From positions 203 to 15,374 of the forward strand of contig JAAMXP010001533.1 in assembly GCA_019693395.1 (NCBI GenBank): 15,172 nt of DNA, read 5' to 3'. Numbering within the stretch: position 1 is the first letter of the stretch; every line of letters starts with the position of its first letter. The DNA comes from Ettlia oleoabundans. Taxonomy: Eukaryota; Chlorophyta; Chlorophyceae; Chlamydomonadales. The notes under the pieces were generated by a model that saw nothing but the letters and a program-made list of their open reading frames with translations, ran no database searches and was not told the DNA's origin. Below, one piece after another: positions 1 to 10,800 of this stretch. The translations under genes were made by a program, and so were the position numbers.

Positions 1-179
1 GCGGGGGGGGGGATTGTGAAATTTTGGCATAATGAGACGCTAGGTTTAACAGCATCGGACAAAGGTTGAGAGGGAGTGAGCGGCTGCACTGGCCGGCAAC
101 CCAGCATAATTCCGCTGCTGCTGCTGGACACATTTAACATCGATTTCAAGCTGACACGCTGCCAGTGCTTTGCACTCAC
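1..179. other. Left edge: intron of the LRR/FN3-like gene and contig-end G run
   Basis: Downstream of the last exon I can support (donor GTGAGT at 179-174, minus strand), no further exon with a phase-0 acceptor and recognisable protein pattern is visible. The gene must continue beyond the edge, since no in-frame stop is reached. Bases 3-12 are an unbroken run of ten G. Confidence 0.5.
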
Positions 180-3100
180 CCGTGTTTTGTTGGTGACTGC
201 GGGTCCGACATATCCGGGGGTCCCTCTCTGCCCAGCCATGAACTGGAACACCTGCAGGTCAATGTGACATCGCAGACAGCGACAGCAAGCACAGTTTGAG
301 CGTGAAGAGACGCAAACACGGGGAAACAAAACTGGTAGGAACCTAACGATCTCCCAATGTATGCCTGCACGCTTGATGATAACCAACCTTCGCCATATTA
401 AAACAGTTTGGTTCAATGCTCAGCCCTGCACATGCTGGCCCACCTACCTGGTAGCTGTACGAGGCCACCTCTATCTCGTCGTCACGGAAAGGGTCCCAGG
501 AGGCCGCCATCGCGCTCAATTCTGTCTGCGACAACCATGAAGGCGACAACCATGAGGGCGCGCACCAGCGGGAGCGGTGGGAGGGCAGGCAGGCAACCGT
601 GGCAGATAAGAAGCAGGCACCAAGGCCGCCTTGAGCACCAGATCCTTTGGGACTGTGCCGCTCGACATGGGCTGGTGTGAGGCAATGCCCCGCGAGCCCA
701 ACGTGCCCGTACAGGCATGCAAACTGCCGCCCAGCGTAAACCGTCTGGAAAGCACATAGAAATGCCCCGCAAACCGCACAACCCACCCACCTGCACGGCC
801 TGGTTGGTGAAGTCCTGGCCGCTGTAGACGGAGCTACCGTCAGGTAGGTAGGGCGGCGTGGTGTCCGCCACAATGGGTTGGCTGCTTAGCATCGTGCCCA
901 GCTGTTGGCCTGCTAAGGAGGAATGGTTGGAGGGGCAGGCAGCAGGCGGCAGTGCATGTCACACAGACACGCTGGAACCAAGAAAGATGCGGAGGTGTAG
1001 CCCAGCATGTAAGGCTAGCGGGGGTTTTATAAAAGCGACAACACACACGGCAGCAGCGCACCTGCATCGTTGCTGCCCTGCACGGTCACATAGTACTGCT
1101 GGCCTGGGGTTAGGGAGATCTGGTTGAGGTCATAGTCAACCATGAACACGCGCTTCACCACCTTCCCTTCAGGAGTCTGCAGTTTGTGGCAGCACTAGAG
1201 CAGGCGCCATGGGTAACCAAAGCATTGAGGAGCCGCGTACCACTGCACCGCTCCACCAACATTTATCTGCTACCTGCTGTCCTGCTGCCCCACCCAGAGA
1301 GCGCCACAAACTCACCGACACATTCCGTGTGGTATTGGTTCCTGCAAACTCCTGCCAGTCGAGCACGTCCCTGCCCCACCGGGTGGTGCCCAGCGCCCAG
1401 CGGTACTGCACCGTGCCTCCTCCCACTGCAGCCCATAAGAGGCCCACGGACACCGACAGTGTTAGATTCGCTTGGCTACGTAGCAATGGGGCATATTGCA
1501 AAAGATGCAGTTGTACGCTGCAAATTTGGCAATTGTTCGCTATAATAAACAAGGAGTGCAGCATGCTGAAGGCGCGCTAGGGACACCTACCTGGCTGCTG
1601 CAACCTGGGGTACTTACGTGGCGAGTGAAAGGAGGAGAAGGCGAAAGAGATGGAAGAGGCGTTGGTGAAGTGCGGCGGGTTGGGCTCCAGGAAACGGCAC
1701 CCAAGGTCGGGCTCACATGTGGGCGGGTCCACGCCACAGTATCCACCTGCTTGGGGGGACAAACGCGATAGGGCACCAAAAGAAAGGATCGACTGTGCGG
1801 CAGATGGGCGGATAGGCTTGGGTTCCACATCTCCACAGTTGGCCTCGGATCTCAAAAGCAAACAAGCCCTGACGCCAGCAGGCCTTGCATCACACTGACT
1901 GCTGTGCACCCACCCATGCCGCGATCTCCGCTGTTGATGGTGTCAATGAGAGAGGTGCCCAAGAAAGATGAGATGCGGGAGTAGAGGCAGGCAGGCACCT
2001 CGTCACACAAGCCTGGATGAAATGAAGCGCGCAACAACAGGTGAGAGAACTGCATTATAAAGTTTTGTAGCCATAGCTTTGATTTAATGCAGTATTGGCA
2101 AGCAGGGAGCGATATTAGCCAGCTAACCAGCTGGACAAAGGTGTCAAAACAGGCTGGTAATGCTGCATCAGGCGAGGCAAGCCGCAGCAGGCCGGCAGGT
2201 CAGCAGCCCACCTGCATTTCCCTGCACATGGAACTGCCACCAGCTTCCTTTGCACCATTGCCGCGGCAGCGAACCTGCACGCGGCATAAGGCAAACGAAA
2301 GGATAGCTAAAACGCGTTTACATTACCAGGCCACCGACTCAAACTAGGCAGCTGACCCGGCAGCAAAAAGGTCCAACAGGGTGTAACTGCAAGTGCTCAC
2401 AAGTACTAGTTGCCCAGCCAGCCGCTACGACTGACATGCAACCCGCTGCAGGCTGCCCACCTGGTGTCCCATCACCACCACCATGAGCTGCCACCATGAG
2501 CCTTTGCAGCAACACAACCGGAGCATTCACGGCCGCTGCAGCAGTGCGGCCACCCACCCATGAACTGATTCTGCTCCAGCGACACGTGTCGCAGGTTTGG
2601 GAAAGTCGCCAGGTACTCAGGCAGGCTACCGGTCAACCGGTTGCCGCCCAGGTCCAGCTGCTCCAGCAGGGTTAGCTTGGACAGCTCGGGGGGCAGGGAG
2701 CCGTAGAGCTGGTTGGCGTGGAAGTTCAGCACGCGAAGGGCTGCGGGGCGATGTGAGAGCCAGCATTGTGGGGAACCGGTGTTGCATGCAGGGAACCGTT
2801 GACCGTAAGCAGACAGGCAGCAGATAGCAGATGACGGATGGCTTGTTGAACATGGGTGCAGCTGTGGGAGATGCAAGCCTGCGTGAACTGTTTGGAGCAG
2901 CGTCACTGGCTGCCACGCTGCATTTGGCAGCGCCGCTTCCCCCTGCTCGTGCCAAAAGAGGCAAATGACACAGGGCACAAAGAATGGGCGGAAAAGGCCA
3001 AAATTATGCGCACACCTGAGAGGTTTGCAAGAGCGGAAATGAGATATGCACACACCTGAGAGGTTGGCAAGGGCGGGGGAGATGGTGCCAGTGAGCATGT

Positions 3101-3691
3101 TCCACTGAGTGATACGTGGGTCGCCAAAGTGCAGCTGCAGCACCCGCCTGCCATCCAGCAGTGCGGGGTTCTGGGTGCAGGCCTGCACTTGGGCGGAAGA
3201 ATGATGAAAGCGATGGCAACAATGGGCAGGTGGGCCACCAGAATAGAAGACTGCCTGCACAAGTGAGGGCCCGTCATCCTCCTGCCCTGTCCAGCGGGCA
3301 ACCCTCAATGCCACGTCAGCCAGGCTGGAGGGGCGGCACCGCCCGGCACGCCGCTCACCTTTGAGCGGTTGGATTCTGCGGGTAGTGCGAAGAAGTCGTT
3401 GCAGCTGCACTTGACGCCTGTCCAGCCGTTGAGGCAGGGGTCGGTGGTAGGCACCCACGTGGACAGCAAGTCGCCTCCCTCCGCCGTCAGCCCCTCCTTG
3501 AAAGCCAGCAGCGCTTCCTTGTCAGCTGGCAGCACCTCAGCTGTAGCAGGCAGCGCTGATAGAACTAGCGCTGCTGCCAGAGCTGCCAGCACCAGAAGCG
3601 CACGTCTGCCGGTGCACCCTGCGCATGGCTGAGCGCATGGATGATCTGCATTCCGGCCCCCTGCTGGCATCTTGGACATGTAGCCCACCAT
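180..3691 (-). CDS. Secreted or membrane LRR protein with FN3-like ectodomain (11 exons, 3' partial)
   Basis: Predicted exons, in transcript order: 3691-3359, 3182-3056, 2740-2558, 2274-2212, 2012-1914, 1746-1618, 1425-1316, 1176-1062, 909-791, 525-448, 251-180. They join to 1428 nt (476 codons) with matching phases, GT donors and CAG acceptors. ATG 3691 follows an in-frame TAG (3712-3710). Residues 31-47 are a hydrophobic signal core with likely cleavage after ATA (51). Residues 54-97 match the plant-type LRR N-terminal cap (KEALLAFKEGL, then PCLNGWTGVKC). LRRs follow at about 112-240 (LRVLNFHANQLYGSLPPEL, LEQLDLGGNRLTGSLPEYL), closing with GNAGLCDEVPACL. From about 290 an FN3-like fold is suggested by QYRWALGTTRWGRDVLDW, then LTPGQQYYVTVQGSNDAG, then VADTTPP, and a second unit begins near 427. 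No kinase or stable membrane span is present in the window; the C-terminus lies off the left edge. Ligand recognition or a wall role is inference. Confidence 0.83.
528..557. repeat. 15-bp tandem duplication beside an acceptor site
   Basis: Two adjacent 15-bp copies (528-542 and 543-557) of gcgacaaccatgaag/gcgacaaccatgagg differ at one base. They lie in the intron immediately before exon 10 of the LRR/FN3-like gene, whose acceptor AG is at 527-526 on the minus strand. Confidence 0.8.
3005..3076. repeat. 40-bp-period tandem duplication carrying a duplicated 5' splice site
   Basis: The 32-bp cores 3005-3036 and 3045-3076 match with about three differences at a 40-bp offset. On the minus strand each core carries the exon 2 end and donor (CTCAG followed by GTGTG). 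The copy at 3056/3055 is the one that keeps exons 2 and 3 in phase (phase 1 to phase 1). Using the copy at 3016/3015 adds 40 nt and breaks the frame. Confidence 0.85.
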
Positions 3692-4806
3692 CACGAACTC
3701 GGCTGCATGCTACGGCTGCATACACATGGCCTGCACACGTCATAACAGCAGACACATATGGAAACTAGCCAATAAATACAATAAGGAGCCTGAGCGGCAG
3801 AAGGAGCGGCAAGTACCCTTCACTGCCAAGTCAGGATTTCAAGCCCGTTGCTGAGTACAGTAACTTGCATTTTCAAGTAGCTGGTGCCACACAAACGCCA
3901 GCGGACAGGCGCAAGGGGCCGCCACACGGTTTCAGGATTTGCGACATGGGAGGCGAGGTCGGTCGCGCCGCAAAGTTAGACTCATGCAGATTTGATTGCG
4001 GGTTACACTGCGGAGAGCTGGTGCAAACAGAGCAACACAGCAACAGGGATGTGAACTTGCCTGGGCAACTGCCAGTGCAAGCGGACCCCTCCTCCACGGC
4101 TGGGCGTGCTGCAGGAGCGTTGATTACTCAGATACGAACCTTACCGCTGCGGGGAGGCAGAAACCCGGCACAGGTTGCTACAGCCACCCGACAAAGAGCG
4201 CAGAACGGCGCGCGGCCCTTGTCAGCGGTTAGCCACGAACCACAGCCAGGTGTTCAAAGTGTCAAAGTGTGTGAGTGCGTCTCGCCCACCGCCTTGGAAA
4301 AAATCTAGAGGCACGCCAGGCTGGCATTTCTGCCAGCGCGCTGGGCGGGATTGGACCTGGCTTGGACCTCGGGCAATATCCTCACATGCAACCAAAGCTG
4401 CTAGAAATGATTGTACACCCATATTCATGTGGTGGTCCCCACAACCCCTTGCAGTATCGACCAGAGTGAAGCAGAGCCACACATCAGTGTGGGTGCCAGC
4501 AGCGCCTACAAAGGAAGCTGATGCTGCAAGAACCTGAGGGGAGAGCCTGCTGCCCGCCCCCAACCCAATCCATATAAGTGCACCAAAGCCTGTGTCCTGC
4601 AGCTGTGTGTAACGAACCTTACATGATGCAAGGAAGCAATAATGGGGTATACAGATCAGAAACACAGGTTGGTGGAAATCGATCCAAGGTCTAGAGGTAG
4701 GGCAATCTTGAGTGGATTGATCGCTGAGAAATATGGGCGCTAGGACAACGGGCCCATGTACTGTGCTGCCCACGGGCTGACACCACCCATCAACAGACCC
4801 CCGCCT
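3692..4806. other. Intergenic region: gene 1 5' flank and gene 2 3' UTR
   Basis: About 1.1 kb between two minus-strand genes. The right part should be the 3' UTR and terminator of the TPR gene ending at 4807. The left part should hold the 5' UTR and promoter of the LRR/FN3-like gene starting at 3691. An A/T-rich TATTTAT with an adjoining ATTGGCT (reverse CCAAT) sits at about 3779-3767 on the minus strand, roughly 80 nt upstream of the ATG, and could be core promoter, weakly supported. Several open frames here, the largest on the minus strand at 4222-4773, show no recognisable domain or consistent splice context. I call no gene here. Confidence 0.5.
4619..4623 (-). terminator. Candidate TGTAA poly(A) signal of the TPR gene
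   Basis: TGTAA, the usual nuclear poly(A) signal of chlorophycean algae, is read on the minus strand here, about 185 nt downstream of the TGA at 4809-4807. A five-base match can occur by chance, and another lies at 4006-4002. The nearer copy is preferred for its distance from the stop. Confidence 0.4.
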
Positions 4807-7800
4807 TCAAGTCTGCTGCTGCCGCTGCTCACGCATTGCAGCCAGCTGCGCCTGGCAGCGCTCAAGTGCCGTCGCAGATTCTGCATCCTGTTGGTCAAGC
4901 CCCAGAGCCGCTTCAAGGTAAATGGCAGCATCCTGCGGGCAGGAGTGCCAAACGGTAACTTAATAGAGGTACTAGAGCAGTCGGGTCTCAAGTTGCTGCT
5001 GGTGGTCGCGAAAGGCAAGTGTGATGACATGCACAACAAACAATGAGAGCCAAGGCCTGGCCCAGCAAAGAGCAAGCATGCCCTGAAGCAACATTCTGCC
5101 AGAAAGGCACAACGTTGCTGAGCGGTACTGCGATGCTGCTGGATAGCAGTGCATGCCAGCACCAGCACCCCACCTTGAGCAGGGCACGGGCCTCCCGTGG
5201 GTCCTGGCCCAGCATGCACAGCGCCGCATCCAGCACAGCTTGCCCACCCAGCCGCAGTGCTTGCACATTCTGCAGGTAAGGGGCAGGCAGGCAGGAACTG
5301 GAGGATGTATGCGAGTGTGACAAACACTGCCCTAGATGTGAATGGTCCCAACCAGCACTTCATACATCGGCCCAACAAGGCAGATACTCCTGACACCGCC
5401 TGTCCCGCATTTAAACGGTTGCAGGAAATGCCAACAGCAACTCAACAAGAGCGATCGACCGTTAAGCTCCTGCCACCCACCTGGGGCTCAAGGTCCAGTG
5501 CAGCGTCAAACTTGTCGGCAGCAAGGTTGAACAGGCGGCCAGCCTCTGCCAGGTCGCCTGCAGGGGTAAGGTTTGATTTAACCAGTATTTGCAATGCTCT
5601 CAGGCCTTATGGCGAAAGGAAGTTAGAAAATGCACTGTCTAACTAAACTCCTTGCATCAACCATCAGATCTATAAAATTTGCATCTGTCAAGCACAATTT
5701 TTGCGACCACTATTCCCGTAGATAACTGCACAGTTTCGAACTCAACATACCTGCAGCACGCGACATGTCCGCCCGAAGCCCAATCACACGTCCCCAGTTG
5801 ATGAACGCCTTGGCTTGCTCGGGGTCTGCTTCCAGTACTGCTTTGTATTGCCGCCCTGCAAGCAGTACAGCAGGAAGTACAATCAAGCGAGAGCGCCACG
5901 ATCTATACATGTGCTAATGGAGTAGTTTGTGATGACACAGGGCAATGCCGGTGCCAGTTCAGCCACCCCTACCTGCCAGCAGCAGCAGCTCCTGCGCCTC
6001 AGCCGCCAGCCGCTGCTCCGCCGCTGCAACTGCTGCCGCTTGTGTCGCATCTGTGGGCGCTGAAGCTGCCGCCAGCGCATCCAGCATCTGCTTCTTTAGC
6101 CGCCCATGTGACAGCAGCGCATTCCCTGCACGCATGTGAATAGAAGAAGTGCAATGGGTTGCTGGTAGATTGCGACAAAGGCAAACAGGCGGTGAGATAG
6201 CTTTGCGGCTCGTGCCCCCAAGCCTCTGCAACAATGCATCACAGGCGTGACTGGCATCATTGCTGCAATGCAGAGGCACCCTCGGCACACACCGTAGTTG
6301 CCACGGGCTCGGATGTTGCTGGGGTCGTGCTGCGTCAGCAGCTGCTCAAAGCACTCAGCCGCCTCCCACAACGCCGCATCTGCAAGGCCAAGGTCCGCGC
6401 CTGCATGCAGAGGGGCTCACAGCAGGAGTATATATACGGCAGCAAGTAGCAAAGTTGGTTTATTGGTAATGCTATGCACATGGCTGCAGGAAAGCAGTGC
6501 TGCAGTACAACAGCGCAAGGCAGGACTTTCGACTCCTCAATACCACCACCACAAGGTGGCTTCTAGCTTGCGGCAAGCACATTCAGTTGGGGGGACCAAA
6601 CGGGGGTGCCATGGCACCGAACAACCACAACCTTTTTTCCCCTCAATCTCATCCTCTTACAGCCACCCACCTGGAGTGGCGGCGAGCGCGCGGCCCTCTC
6701 TCAGCAGCTGCACGCCGCGCGAATACAGCTGCTCAGCAGACAGCTGCTGCACCTGCTCTGGCCCCGGCTGCTCCTGCTGCTGCACCGATGCCGCTGCATA
6801 TTCCGGCCACTGCTGCTGTGCCGGCTCCAGCGATTGCAAGGGAGCCTGCTGCTCTTGCCGCTCCTGAGGCTGCATGGGAGCCTGTTGCTGCTGACCAACT
6901 TGAGGAGGCTGAAGGTCCGAGCCCGGCTGAGAGGCACTTTGCCAAGCTGCATCAGGCAAGCCGCTGCCATACCCGGCATCGAAAGCAGCGCTGTCCACCC
7001 CTGCCATTAGCTCCTCCTCGGGTGGTAGGCCCATGGCTGCAGAAAACTTAATCTGCTGCTGCACAGCACCACTTCCATTGCTGCCGCTGGTGCTGGCTGG
7101 TGAAGCAGCAGCGCCATTTGACTCAGTGGGCAGTTCTGAAACTGCGCTGCCATTCATGCTACTCCCCGTTGCCATCGCTGAGGGGACCAGGTTCTCCCTG
7201 TGGCCCGACAGCCACTCTGCAAACGCTGTGCCGCCGCTCTCACCGCCGCTGCTGCCGCCTTCGCCATTGCGGGGCCGCCGCTCGCTCTGCTGCTTCAGCA
7301 GCTGCTGCATGCGGCGGTACCCTGCTTCCCTACCATCCTCTGTACTGCCGTTGCCGTCATCAGCTGCTGCTTCAGTTCCTGCCTGATCTGCTGGAGGCTG
7401 TGACACGGGCCCCGCACCTGCCACAACGGCAGGTTTGGCAGCAACTGCAGCCATGCCTTCCTGCAATGCCATTAGCTGCTGCGACATGCCGTCCAACCTG
7501 CCGCCCAAGGCCGCCAGTGAATCCAGTGCCACAGTCAGAGCTGCCTGCTGCTGCTCCAGCGCTGCTGCAGTGGCAGCACCTGCCGCTGAGCTGGCCCCGC
7601 TGCTGCTGCCGCCATCCGCTGCAGTTCTGCTGGGTGGCTCAGCTGCCAAGGACTCAAACATGCCCTTCAAGGCAGCCTCCAGCTGCTGCTCTAGCGCCAC
7701 AACGGAGGCATACCGAGGGTCGCTTTCCTCCAAGTCCTGACGCAGCAGTACAACCTGGTCCTGTACCGCCTGTACCGCCGCTGCCACGCCAGCCAGCGTG

Positions 7801-10800
7801 CTCTGCGGCAGGCTGCCGCCCGCTGCCCCGCTGGCCGCTGTGGCAGACATGCTGCCTGCTTGTTGCAGTTGTGAATCTAGCATCTGCTGCACAGCAGAAG
7901 TGAGGGAGCCAAGGTCAGATCGTAACCCTGCCAGCTCAACAGCAACAGCTGCCACCTCAGCGCTAGCTGCCGCCGCCGCAGCAGCAGCGGCGGCACTGCC
8001 GCCCTCGCTGCTAGCGCCATCAGGTGTGGCAGCTGGCGCTCCTGCTGCTGCCGCCTCTTGCAGGGATGCCAGATCCTGAAGCTGCTCCTGGAGAGAGGCC
8101 AGCCTACTGCCCAGCTGATTCCATTGCTGCGGAGCAATTGCCTGCAGGGAGAAGGAAAGCCGGGAGGGTGGATATGAGAAGACCGCAACTACAAACTAAC
8201 GCAGTCGATTCAACTTCAAGCCTTACCGGGATTAAGAAATTCAGCATCGACAAGGAATGAGGTGCTGCACAATGCAGCCGACTGATCCTACGATGCACCC
8301 ACTGAGAGGTACACGATCCAAAAACAGGGCACGAGGTTCCCCAAACACAACACAACCCAACCAGCCACAGCGCCTCCCATCCTCTACCACACACCCGCGC
8401 CACGCCCACACCCACACTCCCACACCCACCTGCGGCTGCCCCGCCAGCTCCTCCAGCAGCGCCGCCTGTTGATCCAATATCTCACGGGTGGCACCATCAA
8501 GCGCCTCGCTGATCAACTGACGCAGACCCTCCTCGCTCATTGCAGGCTGCATGGGCCAGGGCCAAGACCAACGGAAATCAGGCGATCTCACCAGTTGGAA
8601 GCATGCATATAGGTATAGTAGGTAGAAGCTGGACGATAATATGTGGTGACTATGCATTCAACAGGTGAGGTGGCCTTCATGGCATCTCCATGTGATTTTT
8701 TGACGTCAACCCATCACACGGGGTCTATTTTCAACCTGCTGTTGTACTCCCGCGGGCCCATGCCTCTGAGGCACAGGAATAAAACCCAAGCACGAGCACA
8801 ATTCCACGGCTGCTGCCTCGCATCAGCTGCCGCCTCAGCAGCTTGAGATCCATCACCATCAGCACACCCAAAATCACCGCCCAAAACCCAAGTACAAACT
8901 GCCGGCGGTCCTTGCTGACTAGAAGCTCCCCGTGGGTAACCCTGCTCCGACCTCCCATGCCTGCCACCTCCATAGCCACTGGCACCTCATGTGCAGTGCC
9001 ACCGCAGCCACAGTGTCAGCCACAACCGACACCTCAGCATTCCCCTTCTCACCAGCATGAGCACTGCCATCTGAGCCTCAGTGCCAGCCACAACCGACAC
9101 CTCAGCATCCCGTACCCGTAAGTTAACCCCTACTCACCAGCGCAAATTCCATCGGGGCTAGCACCTCAGGCGTGACCGGCATGGCAGACTTGACCAGCTC
9201 AGGCAGGCGCCGCAACGGCTCCAATGACCGGTACGCCTCCTCCCGTACCGCAGCCTGCGCCAGCAGTACGGATGCATCGCCAACGTCAGCTGGGTCAGCT
9301 AGCAGCAGTGACGCTCGAACAACAACAGCTGTGTATGTTAATGCAGAGCTATGGCAGGCAGAGACTGCCCAGCAAACACGAAATGCATTGCAGCAACGCC
9401 TAGCAGCAGCAGTAGGCGTTGCTTCAAGTATCTCCTTCACCCCTCCAACACTCCTCCAGCAAGCCCTGTATAAGAATTGCTGGCGATCGTTGCCCCTAAT
9501 GGTGCCCTGGGCGGGCGGGCGGGCAGTGTGCACGACCCGCAGTGCACTGCAAGGCCCCGCAGCAGTCACAACCCACCTGCAGCGATCCTTCTGTGTCCAG
9601 CATCGCCCCCTGGAGCCCGCTGTTCAGGCGCATCAAGTTATCGCTTTGCGCCGCCTGCAACCCGGCGATGGCGCCCTCCAGCGACTGCAGGAGTTTAAAT
9701 TGGACGAGAGGGTAAAAAGGCGACGATTCCAGCCGCATGCATACACGAGCACTGTACCACAGACATGGGACGGCAGCAGCTGGCAAAGTTGTGCAGCAGC
9801 TGCAAACACAAGGTCGTATCACCACAAAGAGAGCTTGCAGAATGCAGTTTGAGTGAAGGGCAACATATTTGATCGAGGCTCCAGAAAGCTAGGCAAAATG
9901 GGCCTTAGAGTCTTGCCACCTGACGCTCATCGCCGCTTTTGCATCTGTGCCTGACAGAGACTACAGTGAGACAAACGTGAGCAGAGCACACCACACCATA
10001 CCGCCCAGATTGCACAAAGCTGTACCACACTAGAAAGCGCCACACCCCACTCACCGCCAGCTGGCCCTCTATGCGGGACAGAGCCTTGAGCTCCTCGTCC
10101 CCTGCTGCCTGAAGCGCCCCTGCGGCACCAGGAGCAGCAGCAGACAAAGGTGAGGTGCTCAATCATGAAACAAAGCTGCTGCCTGCAAGCCCCTGCCACA
10201 GCAAAATAAAAAGAGATGAGGTGTGCAACACAAGCCCGCAAGTACAGCAGGAGCGGTGCACTGTTAGACTATCCGCATATCTTGGAAAGCTCATCATCAC
10301 CGGCACTAGGAAACAGGTGACTGCATAGACGGCAACCATAAACTCCACTGACACTCACCGTTGACGTCTCGCCGCAGTGCTGTGCCCAGGTCCTGCAGCC
10401 GGCTCATCACGCTGCTGGCCAGCTGGCCCTGCCGCTCCGCGCTCTGTTGCAGGGCCTCGCGTGTGGTAGCGCCTGCATACACGTATATCAGGGTAAAAGT
10501 GCAGTGTATGAACATGTACATGTGCAATGAGAGTGCTTTGGTGAGCACGATATATAACTGATGCAACAAGGGGAGCAGGAAAATCATGAAGATCATCCGA
10601 CGCACTGGCCGGCAGACGGAAGGAGCGCACTCCGCTCATATGCACTGCGGCATGCCATAGATGGCACAGAGTGCCAGGACTGCTTGTTCTCTGATATGAA
10701 GCCGCCATTTTGCAATGCGCTGCTCCGTGCTGTCTGCTGCCGCATCCCTCGGACCCCCACCTGTGCTGACTACGGATCCCTCCAACGCCGACAATTTGGC

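Noticed and set aside
2472..3458. 328-codon uninterrupted minus-strand open frame taken as one exon
   Set aside because: LRR patterns appear only in 3182-3056 and 2740-2558, with clear donor and acceptor sites between them. The first part does not continue the signal-peptide exon frame, so a spliced model fits better.
4222..4773. 183-codon minus-strand open frame downstream of the TPR gene stop
   Set aside because: It lies in the expected 3' UTR, crosses the candidate poly(A) signal, has AT-richer third positions and no recognisable domain.
4740..5396. 218-codon minus-strand open frame
   Set aside because: It overlaps the last two TPR-gene exons in a different frame and runs through the intron between them; the TPR pattern and phases support the other frame.
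6298..6867. Plus-strand open frames of 184-189 codons around the TPR start
   Set aside because: Low-complexity Ala/Ser/Cys-rich shadows opposite TPR-gene exons, with no domain and no splice context.
7100..7903. 267-codon plus-strand open frame opposite the TPR-gene linker exon
   Set aside because: It is antisense to a phase-consistent 1471-nt exon, reads as Cys/Arg/Pro-rich noise with no domain, and begins with no splice or start context. Antisense openness is expected in CTG/GCN-rich DNA.
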